Source: Ilumatobacter fluminis (lineage in GTDB: Bacteria; Actinomycetota; Acidimicrobiia; Acidimicrobiales; Ilumatobacteraceae). From it: a DNA stretch of 64,000 nt. The notes under the pieces are model-generated. The model was not told where the DNA came from. It did not search any database and was given only the letters and a program-made list of their open reading frames with translations. Shown here piece after piece: positions 8,794 to 16,254 of this stretch. The stretch is from positions 1,922,001 through 1,986,000 of the forward strand of contig NZ_SOAU01000001.1 in NCBI RefSeq assembly GCF_004364865.1, written 5' to 3'. Every line of letters starts with the position of its first letter. Position 1 is the stretch's first letter. The position numbers and the translations under genes are program-made.

Positions 8794-9554
8794 CACTCGG
8801 TGGCGCAGGCGTCGCCCTCGCACGAGTCGCCTGCGTCGACCGAGGCCTCGGCTGCGGCTTCGGCCTGCTCGGCGACACGCATCTTGTCGGCGAGGCGACG
8901 GAACACGTTGACGAAGGTGTCGGTGTCCTGAGCACCGGGGATCGCCCACTGGCCCTCGATCACGAAGGTGGGCACCGCGGAGATGCCGTGGTCGGCCGCC
9001 TGCGACAGGTCGTCGCCGACCGCACCGACACCGGCATCGCTCGACAGGAACCCCAGGATCTCGTCGCGTTCGGCGCCGAGTTCGGCGGCGCAATCGGCGA
9101 GGGTTTCGGGCAGGCCGATGTCGAGCCCGTCGACGAAGTAGGCCTGCAGCAGCCGCTCCTTCATCGCCTCTTGGGTGACGGGTGTGGCCGGCTGGTCGGC
9201 CCACCAGAGCAGGCGGTGGGCGAGCAGCGTGTTGGCGCGCAGCGCCCGGTCCATGTGGAACTCGAGGCCTTCGCCGGCGGCGGTGTCGGTGACGCGGTCG
9301 ATCAACATCTGGGCCTGCTCGGGGCCGCCGAACTTGCGGGCATACGCGTCGAACACCGGACCCGACTTGCCGGGCGACGCCGTCGGGTCGAGCTGGTACG
9401 GGCGGAAGTGGACCTCGAGATCGAGTTCGCCCTCGAGCTCGGCGGCCGCCTTCTCGAACCGGCGCTTGCCGATGTAGCACCACGGACACACCACGTCCGA
9501 CCAGATGTCGACTCGCAGTTTCGGAACGGTCGTCGCCTCGTCGTGAACGGTCAT
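8793..9554 (-). CDS. DsbA family oxidoreductase (FrnE-like)
   Basis: This cytoplasmic thioredoxin-fold protein has 253 residues. The active site C-P-W-C is at 23-26 in DVVCPWCYIGKRRFE, followed by the alpha-helical insert of the DsbA family and the cis-Pro region SAVPTFVIEGQWAIPGAQ. This is the layout of FrnE/HCCA-isomerase-like proteins, which act as disulfide isomerases or oxidoreductases. No signal peptide is seen. An extra CxxxxC pair lies near the C-terminus (SCEGDACATE), similar to the second cysteine pair of FrnE. It starts two bases from the divergent glycosyltransferase frame and overlaps the menH-like gene by one base. Confidence 0.88.
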   Translation of the reverse strand: MTVHDEATTVPKLRVDIWSDVVCPWCYIGKRRFEKAAAELEGELDLEVHFRPYQLDPTASPGKSGPVFDAYARKFGGPEQAQMLIDRVTDTAAGEGLEFHMDRALRANTLLAHRLLWWADQPATPVTQEAMKERLLQAYFVDGLDIGLPETLADCAAELGAERDEILGFLSSDAGVGAVGDDLSQAADHGISAVPTFVIEGQWAIPGAQDTDTFVNVFRRLADKMRVAEQAEAAAEASVDAGDSCEGDACATE

Positions 9555-9591
9555 GGGTCGAGCCTACGGGGCGGCGGCTACCGTCGCCGTC

Positions 9592-10686
9592 GTGGAGCCG
9601 AAGCGACGTGTGGCACTCGTCGAGCCGTACCTCGGTGGGTCGCACCGTGCCTGGGCCGAGGGATACGCCGAACGGTCGGCGCACGACGTCGAGGTGTTCG
9701 GGCTGCCGGCCATCCACTGGAAGTGGCGGATGCAGGGCGGGCACGTCACGCTGGCGCCACGCCTCGCAGAGGCCGCAGCGGTGCAGCCGTTCGACGCCGT
9801 CCTCACGACGAGCATGTGCAACGTGCCGGCACTGCTCGGGTTGTGTCGCCGGTCGCTCGGAGGCGTACCCGTCACGCTGTACATGCACGAGAACCAGCTG
9901 ACGTTCCCGCTGTCGGAACACGACCGGGTCGACCTGACGTACCCGATGATCAACTGGACGTCGATGGTCGCAGCCGACCGGGTCGTCTTCAACTCGGCGT
10001 ATCACCGCGACGAGTGGTTCGAGGCACTGCCGGGGTTGCTGGCGCGGTTCCCCGACGAGAAGCACGGGCGCTTCGTCGAGTCGGTGCGAGCCAGGTCGAC
10101 CGTGCTGCCGGTCGGGGCCGACCTCGCAGCGCTCGACGCCGTGCCCCGGGCGCGACGTGAGCGACCGCTGGTGCTGTGGAACCAGCGGTGGGAGTACGAC
10201 AAGGGACCCGAGGAGTTCGCCTCCGCGATCACGACCCTGGCCGACGAGGGCGTCGAGTTCGACGTGGCGTTGGCGGGGGAGCGGTTCGTCGACGAGCCGC
10301 CGTCGTTCGAGGCGCTGCGGGCGCGGCTGGGCGATCGTGTGGTGTACGCCGGCTGGGCCGAACTCGACGAGTATCGGCGCCTGTTGCGCAGCGCCGACGT
10401 GGTCGTGAGCACGGCGCACCATGAGTTCTACGGCATCGCCGTGGTGGAGGCCATCGCCGCCGGTGCGTGCCCGGTCGTGCCGAACCGGCTGGTGTACCCG
10501 GAACGCGTCCCACCCGAGTGGCACGACCGCTGCCTGTACGACGACGCGTCCGGGTTGGTCGAGCGCATCCGCTGGGCCGTGACGAACCGCGACGAGTCCG
10601 CCGCCGTCGCCACGGCGCTGCGCCCCTCCCTCGCCGACCACGACTGGTCCGCCGTCACCCCGTCCCTCGACACCCTGCTCCTGTGA
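9592..10686 (+). CDS. Glycosyltransferase, DUF3524/GTDC1 family (tRNA-queuosine mannosyltransferase-like)
   Basis: The N-terminus, RRVALVEPYLGGSHRAWAEGY, is the signature of the DUF3524 domain found in animal GTDC1, recently identified as the enzyme that mannosylates queuosine in tRNA-Asp. HWKWRMQGG and the MHENQLTFP / NSAYHRDEWFE blocks are also characteristic. The C-terminal GT-B half carries LWNQRWEYDKGPEEF and STAHHEFYGIAVVEAIAAG, the nucleotide-sugar E-x7-E type site. The GTG at 9592 gives 364 residues; an ATG at 9553 would overlap the divergent dsbA-like start. Acting on queuosine tRNA is inference from the family. No queuosine synthesis gene is in this window. Confidence 0.8.
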   Translation: MEPKRRVALVEPYLGGSHRAWAEGYAERSAHDVEVFGLPAIHWKWRMQGGHVTLAPRLAEAAAVQPFDAVLTTSMCNVPALLGLCRRSLGGVPVTLYMHENQLTFPLSEHDRVDLTYPMINWTSMVAADRVVFNSAYHRDEWFEALPGLLARFPDEKHGRFVESVRARSTVLPVGADLAALDAVPRARRERPLVLWNQRWEYDKGPEEFASAITTLADEGVEFDVALAGERFVDEPPSFEALRARLGDRVVYAGWAELDEYRRLLRSADVVVSTAHHEFYGIAVVEAIAAGACPVVPNRLVYPERVPPEWHDRCLYDDASGLVERIRWAVTNRDESAAVATALRPSLADHDWSAVTPSLDTLLL

Positions 10687-10703
10687 CCGTCGGATGACGA
10701 GGT

Positions 10704-10753
10704 ATGGGGTCGGATACGTTTCGTCGGTACCGACGAAACGTATCCGACCCCAT
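10704..10753. repeat. 50-bp perfect palindrome, copy 2
   Basis: Arms 10704-10727 and 10730-10753 are exact reverse complements around TA. The element equals the copy at 7982 except for one base pair in the stem (C:G there, T:A here, changed on both arms) and the central dinucleotide. It lies between the stop of the GTDC1-like gene and the start of menD, both on the + strand. It could therefore be a terminator, an attenuator-like element of menD, or a dispersed repeat. An open frame reads through it into menD, but the repeat is not part of MenD. Confidence 0.9.
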
Positions 10754-10774
10754 CTGCGCCGTATCGTGCTCGGC

Positions 10775-12397
10775 GTGATCGGGGATGCGAACGCCACCTG
10801 TTGTGCGACGTTGGTCGACGAGTGGATCCGGTGCGGGGTGCGGCACGCCGTCGTCGCCCCGGGGTCGAGGTCGACGCCGCTCGCGATCGCCCTGGCCGAA
10901 CGCGACGAGCTGCAGGTGCATGTCGTGCACGACGAGCGGGTCGCCGCCTTCGTGGCACTCGGGCTCGGGCTCGACGGGATCCCGGCCGTCCTGACGTGCA
11001 CCAGTGGGACGGCCACCGTGAACTTCCACCCGGCGGTCGTCGAGGCCGGACTGTCGAACGTGCCGATGATCGTCGCAACCGCCGACCGCCCGCCCGAGCT
11101 GCGGGGTGTCGGCGCACCGCAGACGATCGATCAGCTCGAGCTGTACGGCCGATCGGTGCGCTGGTTCCACGACGCTCCGGTACCCGACGAGGCCGACCCG
11201 GCCGGCTGGCGACCCCTCGCCCAGCGCGTCTTCTCGACCGCCGACGCAGGGCCGGTGCATCTCAACCTGCCGTTCCGTGAACCGTTGCTCGGCACGGTCG
11301 GCGAACTGCCCGAGCCGATCGGGCCGCCACTGCCCGTGCCGCGTGGCATGGCCGCGAGCGGTCCGGCGACCGAGTACGACCGGCAGCGCGGCGTGATCGT
11401 CGCCGGTGGACGCAGCGGGGTCGACCCCGACGACGTCGTCGCCCTGGCCGAACGGTTGGGCTGGCCGATCCTCGCCGATCCGTGTTCGGGGCTGCGCGGC
11501 GCCGCCAATGCGGTCGACGCATTCGAGTCGATGCTGCGGTACCGCGAGTTCGCCGACGCGCACGCACCCGAGGTGGTCGTCCGTGTCGGACGGGCACCCG
11601 CGTCGAAGACGCTGTCGCAGTGGATCGCCCGCAGCGATGCACCGGTGCTGCAGGTCGGTGGCCCGGGTGTGGTCGATCCCGACCGCAACGTGGCCGCCTT
11701 CTGTTCGCTCGACGACCTGCAGGCGCTCGCCGGGGCCGGCAACACCCCGTGGATGGCGCGGTGGCGGCACGCCGCCGATCGAGCCGAGGCCGCGATCGCC
11801 GCAGCCCTCGAGACCGAGCTCTCCGAACCGTCCGTCGCCCGCGCCACGGTGGTGGCGAGTTCGTCGGTCGACGGCGAGCTGGTCGTGTCGTCGTCGATGC
11901 CGATCCGCGACGTCGAGTGGTTCGGTGGAGTGACCGCACGGGTGCACGCCAACCGTGGCGCGAACGGGATCGACGGGGTGATGTCGACGGCGGTCGGTCG
12001 GGCGCTGCTCGGTGGGCCGGTGTTCGTCCTGATCGGCGACATCGCCTTCGCTCACGACAGCAACGCGCTGCTGGCACTCCGCCACCGTCGTGCCGATGTC
12101 AGGGTCGTCGTGATCGACAACGCCGGCGGCGGCATCTTCAACTTCCTCCCGCAGGCGACGGCCCTGTCGACCGAGCGGTTCGAGCAGCTGTTCGGCACCC
12201 CGCACGACACCGACCTCGTCGCGCTCGCGTCGGCCCACGGCCTCGACGCGACGACGGTCGACTCGCTCGAGCAGCTCCGCGAGCGTCTCGCCGTGTCCGG
12301 TCCGACGGTGACGCGGGTGGTCTCCGACCGTGTGGAGAACGTCGCCTTGCACGACGAGCTCCATGCGGCGGTCGCCGCCGCGCTGTCGACGCGCTGA
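10775..12397 (+). CDS. menD: SEPHCHC synthase MenD
   Basis: This thiamine-diphosphate enzyme joins isochorismate and 2-oxoglutarate to give 2-succinyl-5-enolpyruvyl-6-hydroxy-3-cyclohexene-1-carboxylate. The N-terminal Pyr domain begins CATLVDEWIRCGVRHAVVAPGSRSTPLAIAL, the MenD hallmark. The PP domain has the ThDP motif IGDIAFAHDSNALL through VVVIDNAGGGIFNFLP. The GTG at 10775 (or 10766) gives about 540 residues, the normal size; starting at 10694 would add residues encoded by the palindrome. Its stop overlaps the next gene's ATG by one base (TGATG). Confidence 0.95.
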   Translation: MIGDANATCCATLVDEWIRCGVRHAVVAPGSRSTPLAIALAERDELQVHVVHDERVAAFVALGLGLDGIPAVLTCTSGTATVNFHPAVVEAGLSNVPMIVATADRPPELRGVGAPQTIDQLELYGRSVRWFHDAPVPDEADPAGWRPLAQRVFSTADAGPVHLNLPFREPLLGTVGELPEPIGPPLPVPRGMAASGPATEYDRQRGVIVAGGRSGVDPDDVVALAERLGWPILADPCSGLRGAANAVDAFESMLRYREFADAHAPEVVVRVGRAPASKTLSQWIARSDAPVLQVGGPGVVDPDRNVAAFCSLDDLQALAGAGNTPWMARWRHAADRAEAAIAAALETELSEPSVARATVVASSSVDGELVVSSSMPIRDVEWFGGVTARVHANRGANGIDGVMSTAVGRALLGGPVFVLIGDIAFAHDSNALLALRHRRADVRVVVIDNAGGGIFNFLPQATALSTERFEQLFGTPHDTDLVALASAHGLDATTVDSLEQLRERLAVSGPTVTRVVSDRVENVALHDELHAAVAAALSTR

Positions 12398-12921
12398 TGG
12401 CGTCGGGCGAAGTCGGTGACGGCTTGGATTGGATGTCGGATCGCCAGCGTGACGGCGGCGTCGACTCCATCTCGTTGCCGGCACGGGTGCCGGGCACGCT
12501 CGAGCTGTGCGGCAAGCACGCGGTGGTCACCCGCTACGCGTCGGATCGTTGGGACGCCGTGGTGTGCCTGGTCGAGCGACACGAACTCGACGGCCGCTAC
12601 GGCGACTATCTCGCGTGGCTCGACTCGTCGCCGCCGGGCGCGACCTGGCTGCCGATCCACGATCTGCATGTCCCGACGACCGACGCGATGCGTGAGCTGG
12701 TCGAGTCGATCGTGTCGCGGCTGATGGCGGGGGAGCGGGTGCTCGTCCACTGCGCAGCGGGAATGGGGCGAGCCGGGACGACAGCCGCGTGCGTGCTGGT
12801 GCGGCTCGGCTCGACGGTCGACGACGCACTCGCCACGGTCACCCGCTGTCGACCCGGGGCCGGACCCGAGGCGGGTGTCCAGCTCGACCTGGTTCGGGAG
12901 TTCGCCGCCGGTCTGCGATGA
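12397..12921 (+). CDS. Dual-specificity/tyrosine phosphatase family protein
   Basis: This 174-residue protein has the Cys-phosphatase loop H-C-x5-R as HCAAGMGRAGT (His118, Cys119, Arg125) and an upstream general-acid candidate Asp in WLPIHDLHVPTTD. The layout resembles the CDKN3/DSP-like atypical phosphatases seen in bacteria. It is cytoplasmic, without a signal peptide. It is coupled to its neighbours: it overlaps menD by one base and the PLP-dehydratase gene by four (ATGA). A link to menaquinone synthesis is not evident. The substrate may be phosphotyrosine, phosphoserine or a small phosphate ester. Confidence 0.8.
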   Translation: MASGEVGDGLDWMSDRQRDGGVDSISLPARVPGTLELCGKHAVVTRYASDRWDAVVCLVERHELDGRYGDYLAWLDSSPPGATWLPIHDLHVPTTDAMRELVESIVSRLMAGERVLVHCAAGMGRAGTTAACVLVRLGSTVDDALATVTRCRPGAGPEAGVQLDLVREFAAGLR

Positions 12922-13847
12922 TCGCCGACGTGAGCGAGATGGTGACACCCGACGACATCGAACGAGCCGCCGAGCGGATCGGCGACCGTGCCCGTCGCAC
13001 ACCGGTCATCGCCCACGGCCAGCTCACGCTGAAGCTCGAACTGATGCAGCACGCCGGGTCGTTCAAGACGCGCGGCGCCTTCAACCGGGTGTTGGGCGAG
13101 GCCGACCTCCCCGACGCCGGCCTGATCGCAGCGAGCGGTGGCAACCACGGCGCGGCCCTCTCGTACGTCGGCGGCTCGCTCGGGGTGCCGACGGAGATCT
13201 TCATGCCGTCGACCTCGCCCGACATCAAGCGTCAGAACATCGAGCGGTTCGGTGCCACGGTGCACGTGATCGAGGGGTACTACGACGACGCCCAGGCCGC
13301 CGCCGACGAGCGGCGTGCGGAGACGGGTGCGATCCAGATCCACCCGTACGACCACCACGACACGGTCGCCGGTCAGGGCACGATGGCGCGAGAGCTGGAG
13401 GAACAGGTCGACGGCGTCGACACGATCATCGTGGCTGCAGGTGGTGGGGGCTTCATCGCCGGCCAGGCCGCTTGGTTCCGAGATCGGGTTCGGGTCGTCT
13501 GCGTCGAACCCGAGTCGAGCCAGTGCGTGCGCGCAGCGCTGGCGAACGGCAAGCCCGTGCCGGTGCCGGTCAGCGGCGTCGCCGCCGACTCGCTCGGAGC
13601 GAAGCAGGTCGGTGCGGCGCCGTGGCTGGTGATCCGCCAGTTCGTCGACGAGGCGGTCGTGGTGGCCGACGCATCCATTCGTGACGCGCAGCGAGAGCTC
13701 TGGAACGAGTGCCGCCTGATCGTCGAGCCGGGTGGGGCAGCGGCGCTGTCCGCGGTCCGGTCGGGTGCCTACGTACCGAGCCCGGGGGAGCGGGTGGTCG
13801 TCGTGGTCTGTGGGAGCAACGCCGACCCGGCGACCATCGTCGACTGA
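12918..13847 (+). CDS. Threonine/serine dehydratase-like PLP enzyme
   Basis: This fold-type II PLP enzyme has 309 residues. The Schiff-base Lys is Lys50 in HAGSFKTRGAFN, the substrate loop is ASGGNHGAAL, and the phosphate-binding glycine loop is AAGGGGFIAG. The C-terminal CGSNADP is close to the Ser/Cys-Gly site contacting the pyridine nitrogen. It lacks the regulatory ACT-like domain of biosynthetic IlvA, so it resembles catabolic threonine dehydratase, serine dehydratase or serine racemase. Its ATG overlaps the phosphatase stop as ATGA. It ends 6 bases from a convergent gene. The exact amino acid substrate is open. Confidence 0.87.
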   Translation: MIADVSEMVTPDDIERAAERIGDRARRTPVIAHGQLTLKLELMQHAGSFKTRGAFNRVLGEADLPDAGLIAASGGNHGAALSYVGGSLGVPTEIFMPSTSPDIKRQNIERFGATVHVIEGYYDDAQAAADERRAETGAIQIHPYDHHDTVAGQGTMARELEEQVDGVDTIIVAAGGGGFIAGQAAWFRDRVRVVCVEPESSQCVRAALANGKPVPVPVSGVAADSLGAKQVGAAPWLVIRQFVDEAVVVADASIRDAQRELWNECRLIVEPGGAAALSAVRSGAYVPSPGERVVVVVCGSNADPATIVD

Positions 13848-13853
13848 TCGCGC

Positions 13854-14354
13854 TCAGTCGCCGCCGGCGTGGCGCGTCGAGTACTCGACCGACTCGCGGA
13901 GGAACGCCGAGATCAGATCGTCGACCGTCTGCGTTGCCGACAGTTCGTGTACCGACGGCACGTCCTGCTCGGTCGTCTCGTCGGTTGCCGAGCCGGGCGC
14001 AGCGAGCTTCGCCGCCAGTTCGTCGAGGCTGTCGGCGAGCACATAGGCGGCAGCACCACTGCGCAGGATGCGCTTGACGGGCCCCGAGAGTTCGATGTCG
14101 AACTCCCAGTCGTCCAGCTCGACGACGACGACCCGCGCCCCGTCGTACTTCTCGCCGAGTGCGGCGATGAGTTGCGGGCTGCACGCCGGCGTCAGGACGA
14201 GGTCGGCGTGATCGCACGGCGCTCGCACGTCGAGCACCCGGGCGTCGAGGAGTTCGGCGAGTCGCTCTCGGGCCGGTCGCTTCAACGGCAGCGCCGTGAC
14301 GATCGTGCGCCGTTCGACGACCTCGTCGGCCGTCTCGACCCGCTCCATCTCCAT
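13854..14354 (-). CDS. Hypothetical protein
   Basis: I do not recognise this 166-residue protein. It is soluble and acidic, with no membrane segment or signal peptide. The first 100 residues alternate beta-like and helical stretches (RTIVTALPLKRP, ADLVLTPACSPQLI, ARVVVVELDDWEF), suggesting a small alpha/beta domain. A linker rich in Thr, Glu and Asp follows, and then a helical C-terminus (TVDDLISAFLRESVEYSTRH). ATG codons at 14354 and 14348 are both usable. The gene is convergent with the dehydratase (6 bases apart) and divergent from the HNH gene at 14504. Confidence 0.6.
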   Translation of the reverse strand: MEMERVETADEVVERRTIVTALPLKRPARERLAELLDARVLDVRAPCDHADLVLTPACSPQLIAALGEKYDGARVVVVELDDWEFDIELSGPVKRILRSGAAAYVLADSLDELAAKLAAPGSATDETTEQDVPSVHELSATQTVDDLISAFLRESVEYSTRHAGGD

Positions 14355-14468
14355 CGTCGGATCCTAGAACGGCACCGACGCTGCTGGGGCGCGTGGCCGC
14401 ATCGATCGACTACCACGTCCTGTCGTTGCGTCAGCACGAACATTACTGCGATATATGCTGCTCAGCGG

Positions 14469-14497
14469 TTGCTCACAAAACGCATGTTCGGTACCAT
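14469..14497 (+). promoter_or_regulatory. Sigma-70-like promoter for the DUF222/HNH gene
   Basis: TTGCTC (14469-14474), a 17-base spacer and TACCAT (14492-14497) form a reasonable housekeeping promoter in a patch that is visibly richer in A and T than its surroundings. The expected transcription start falls at or next to the ATG at 14504, so the mRNA would be leaderless. Confidence 0.55.
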
Positions 14498-14503
14498 TGG
14501 GTC

Positions 14504-15904
14504 ATGTTCGCCGAGCTCATCGAGAACAACCTCGCGTTGTCCGATGCCGAGCTCGATGCCGCTATCCGAGCCAACGAACTCGAACAGCGGCGACTCGCCG
14601 CCGAACACGCCGCACTGCTGTCGGTGTCCTCGGCGCGCGGCGCCTACCGGCTCGACGGGCAACGCACAGTGATCTCGTATCTGCGAGCGACGGAGAACCT
14701 GTCGAAAGGCGCAGCGTCGCAACGCCGCCGGGTGGCCGAGGTGTGTGATCTTGTACCGGCGCTCGGTGATGCGTTGCTCGCCGGTCGGGTCGGTGTCGAC
14801 CAGATCGTCGAGATCGCCCGGATCCATGCCAACCCGCGAACTCGTGACCACTTCGTCAAGGTCGCACCGATCTATCTCGAGTTCGCCGAGCATGACTCGC
14901 ATCTCGAACTGAAAGGCCGGATCGACGATTTCGTGCAGCTCGCCGACCAAGACGGTGCGTTCGCCGACCTGGTTTGTGACATCAACGAACGCGTCGCTCA
15001 CGTCCATGTGGTCGGTGGCACCCTCGACGTGAGGGTGCGTGGTGGTGACCCGTTGGTGGCCGATGAGTTCGTGGCGATCTTCGAACTGTTCGTCGACGAA
15101 GAGTTCCGTGCCGATGTCGACGCTCGTCGTGCCGAACACGGTGATCGTGCCGACGAGTTCCCGTTGCCGCGCACCGATCGGCAGCGTCGCTATGACGCGA
15201 TGATCGCGATGGCCCGCCACGCTCGCGCTCATCTCGCCGAGGGGAAACCAGCCGGGGCTGCGGAGGTCGTGACGAACATCGTCGCTGATCTCTCGACGTG
15301 GGGTGAAACGCTCGAACAGGCCGGGATGATCGCGACCGGTGACGGACAGGTCGTCGAACTCGACGACGACACCATCGACGACATCATCGACACGGTTGCT
15401 GCCGATCCCGAAGCGTGGATCGATCGGCAATGCCACACCGCCGACGGCACCCCACTGCACCCGATCACGGTGCTGCAAGCATCGTTGACGGGGCTGGTGC
15501 GTCGGGTCGTGGTCGACTCGGCCGGTGTCGTCATCGATCGGGGTCGGGCGGCCCGCTTGTTCGAAGGCGAAGCCCGAGCCGCCGCCAGGTTGTTGTATCG
15601 GGAGTGTTCACACCCCGGATGTTCGGTCAAGGTGCAGGCCTGTGACGTCGACCACGTCATCGAATGGTGGGCCGGAGGTCGCACCAACCAGAACAACGCC
15701 GACATCCGATGTAACACCCACAACCGGGACAAACACCGTGAACGATGGTCGAGCCGACGCGACGAACACGGCCGACAATTCACCATCCGACCCGACGGCA
15801 GCATCATGCTCCCCGTCGGCGCACGCCCACCCGACCTCACCCAAGACGAACTCGCCCACATCATCCGCCTCCGCCTCTACAACCAACTCGACCGAGCCAG
15901 CTGA
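14504..15904 (+). CDS. HNH endonuclease, DUF222 (13E12-repeat family)
   Basis: This is a 466-residue protein. The helical DUF222 domain fills roughly the first 320 residues (VISYLRATENLSKGAASQRR, LLAGRVGVDQIVEIARIH). The HNH nuclease module at about 369-413 has Cys-x4-Cys in ECSHPGCSVKV, the DH pair in CDVDHVIEW, Asn in NQNNADI and the last CxxHN as RCNTHNRDKHR. This is the abundant actinobacterial 13E12/REP13E12-type family, associated with mobile DNA. Its biological role is not established. Codon use has more A/T than neighbouring genes. A candidate leaderless promoter lies directly upstream and a long hairpin directly downstream, consistent with an acquired unit. Confidence 0.9.
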   Translation: MFAELIENNLALSDAELDAAIRANELEQRRLAAEHAALLSVSSARGAYRLDGQRTVISYLRATENLSKGAASQRRRVAEVCDLVPALGDALLAGRVGVDQIVEIARIHANPRTRDHFVKVAPIYLEFAEHDSHLELKGRIDDFVQLADQDGAFADLVCDINERVAHVHVVGGTLDVRVRGGDPLVADEFVAIFELFVDEEFRADVDARRAEHGDRADEFPLPRTDRQRRYDAMIAMARHARAHLAEGKPAGAAEVVTNIVADLSTWGETLEQAGMIATGDGQVVELDDDTIDDIIDTVAADPEAWIDRQCHTADGTPLHPITVLQASLTGLVRRVVVDSAGVVIDRGRAARLFEGEARAAARLLYRECSHPGCSVKVQACDVDHVIEWWAGGRTNQNNADIRCNTHNRDKHRERWSSRRDEHGRQFTIRPDGSIMLPVGARPPDLTQDELAHIIRLRLYNQLDRAS

Positions 15905-15993
15905 CCAGCGGTCGAGCCGACGGCAGAGTGCCGCAATCGGCGATGTTCGGGGTATCCGATCCGACGCATCGGGGCCGCCCGATGCTGCTCGTC

Positions 15994-16035
15994 CATGTTG
16001 CGCTCAGCTCCGAAGAGGGAACTGAGCGCGACATG
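15994..16035. repeat. Imperfect 18-bp inverted repeat (hairpin)
   Basis: Arms 15994-16011 and 16018-16035 pair at 16 of 18 positions, with one further G-U wobble in RNA, around a 6-base loop. Both ends read CATG. It follows the HNH gene by 89 bases. There is no T-run, so it may be a structure associated with the HNH element rather than a simple terminator. Confidence 0.7.
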
Positions 16036-16135
16036 AACGTGAACCGGAGAGTGCCCCTGAACTCCGGGGCGATGGCCGGCGTTATGGGCGCTCAGCCAGC
16101 GCGCAGTCTGCCGGATCCCGGACTGGTCTGGACGC

Positions 16136-16152
16136 CTTGCGCGCTGCGCAAG
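16136..16152. terminator. Terminator-like hairpin
   Basis: CTTGCGC-GCT-GCGCAAG is a perfect 7-bp stem with a 3-base loop, between the convergent HNH and PhyH genes. No T-run follows on either strand, so its role in termination is uncertain. Confidence 0.4.
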
Positions 16153-16254
16153 ACAGGGCGGTCACAGGGGTCCGAAGCGTTCTCGAGCTGTGGTTGACCG
16201 CGGGTCGTCTGGGTTGGACCGGTTTGATGTCGGTGACTGCGGTGTGACCCGTTC

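Larger units (their letters stand above)
15905..16254. other. Gene-free interval with hairpins
   Basis: I see no convincing coding frame between the HNH gene and the convergent PhyH gene. The interval holds two inverted repeats (15994-16035 and 16136-16152). It may be debris or the boundary of the element that carries the HNH gene. Confidence 0.5.

Noticed and set aside
10694-10774. N-terminal extension of MenD through the palindrome
   Set aside because: The added residues are encoded by the repeat, are absent from MenD proteins, and GTG starts at 10766/10775 give the normal length.
8074-11016. A 980-residue open frame on the - strand covering dsbA-like and GTDC1-like genes
   Set aside because: Only its C-terminal 239 residues match a protein family (alpha/beta hydrolase). 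The rest is Arg/Pro/His-rich reverse-frame translation of high-G+C genes.
15994-16035. A further copy of the 7982/10704 palindrome family after the HNH gene
   Set aside because: GGGGTATCCGATCCGAC just upstream has some resemblance, but the arm sequence and length differ and the alignment breaks after a few bases.
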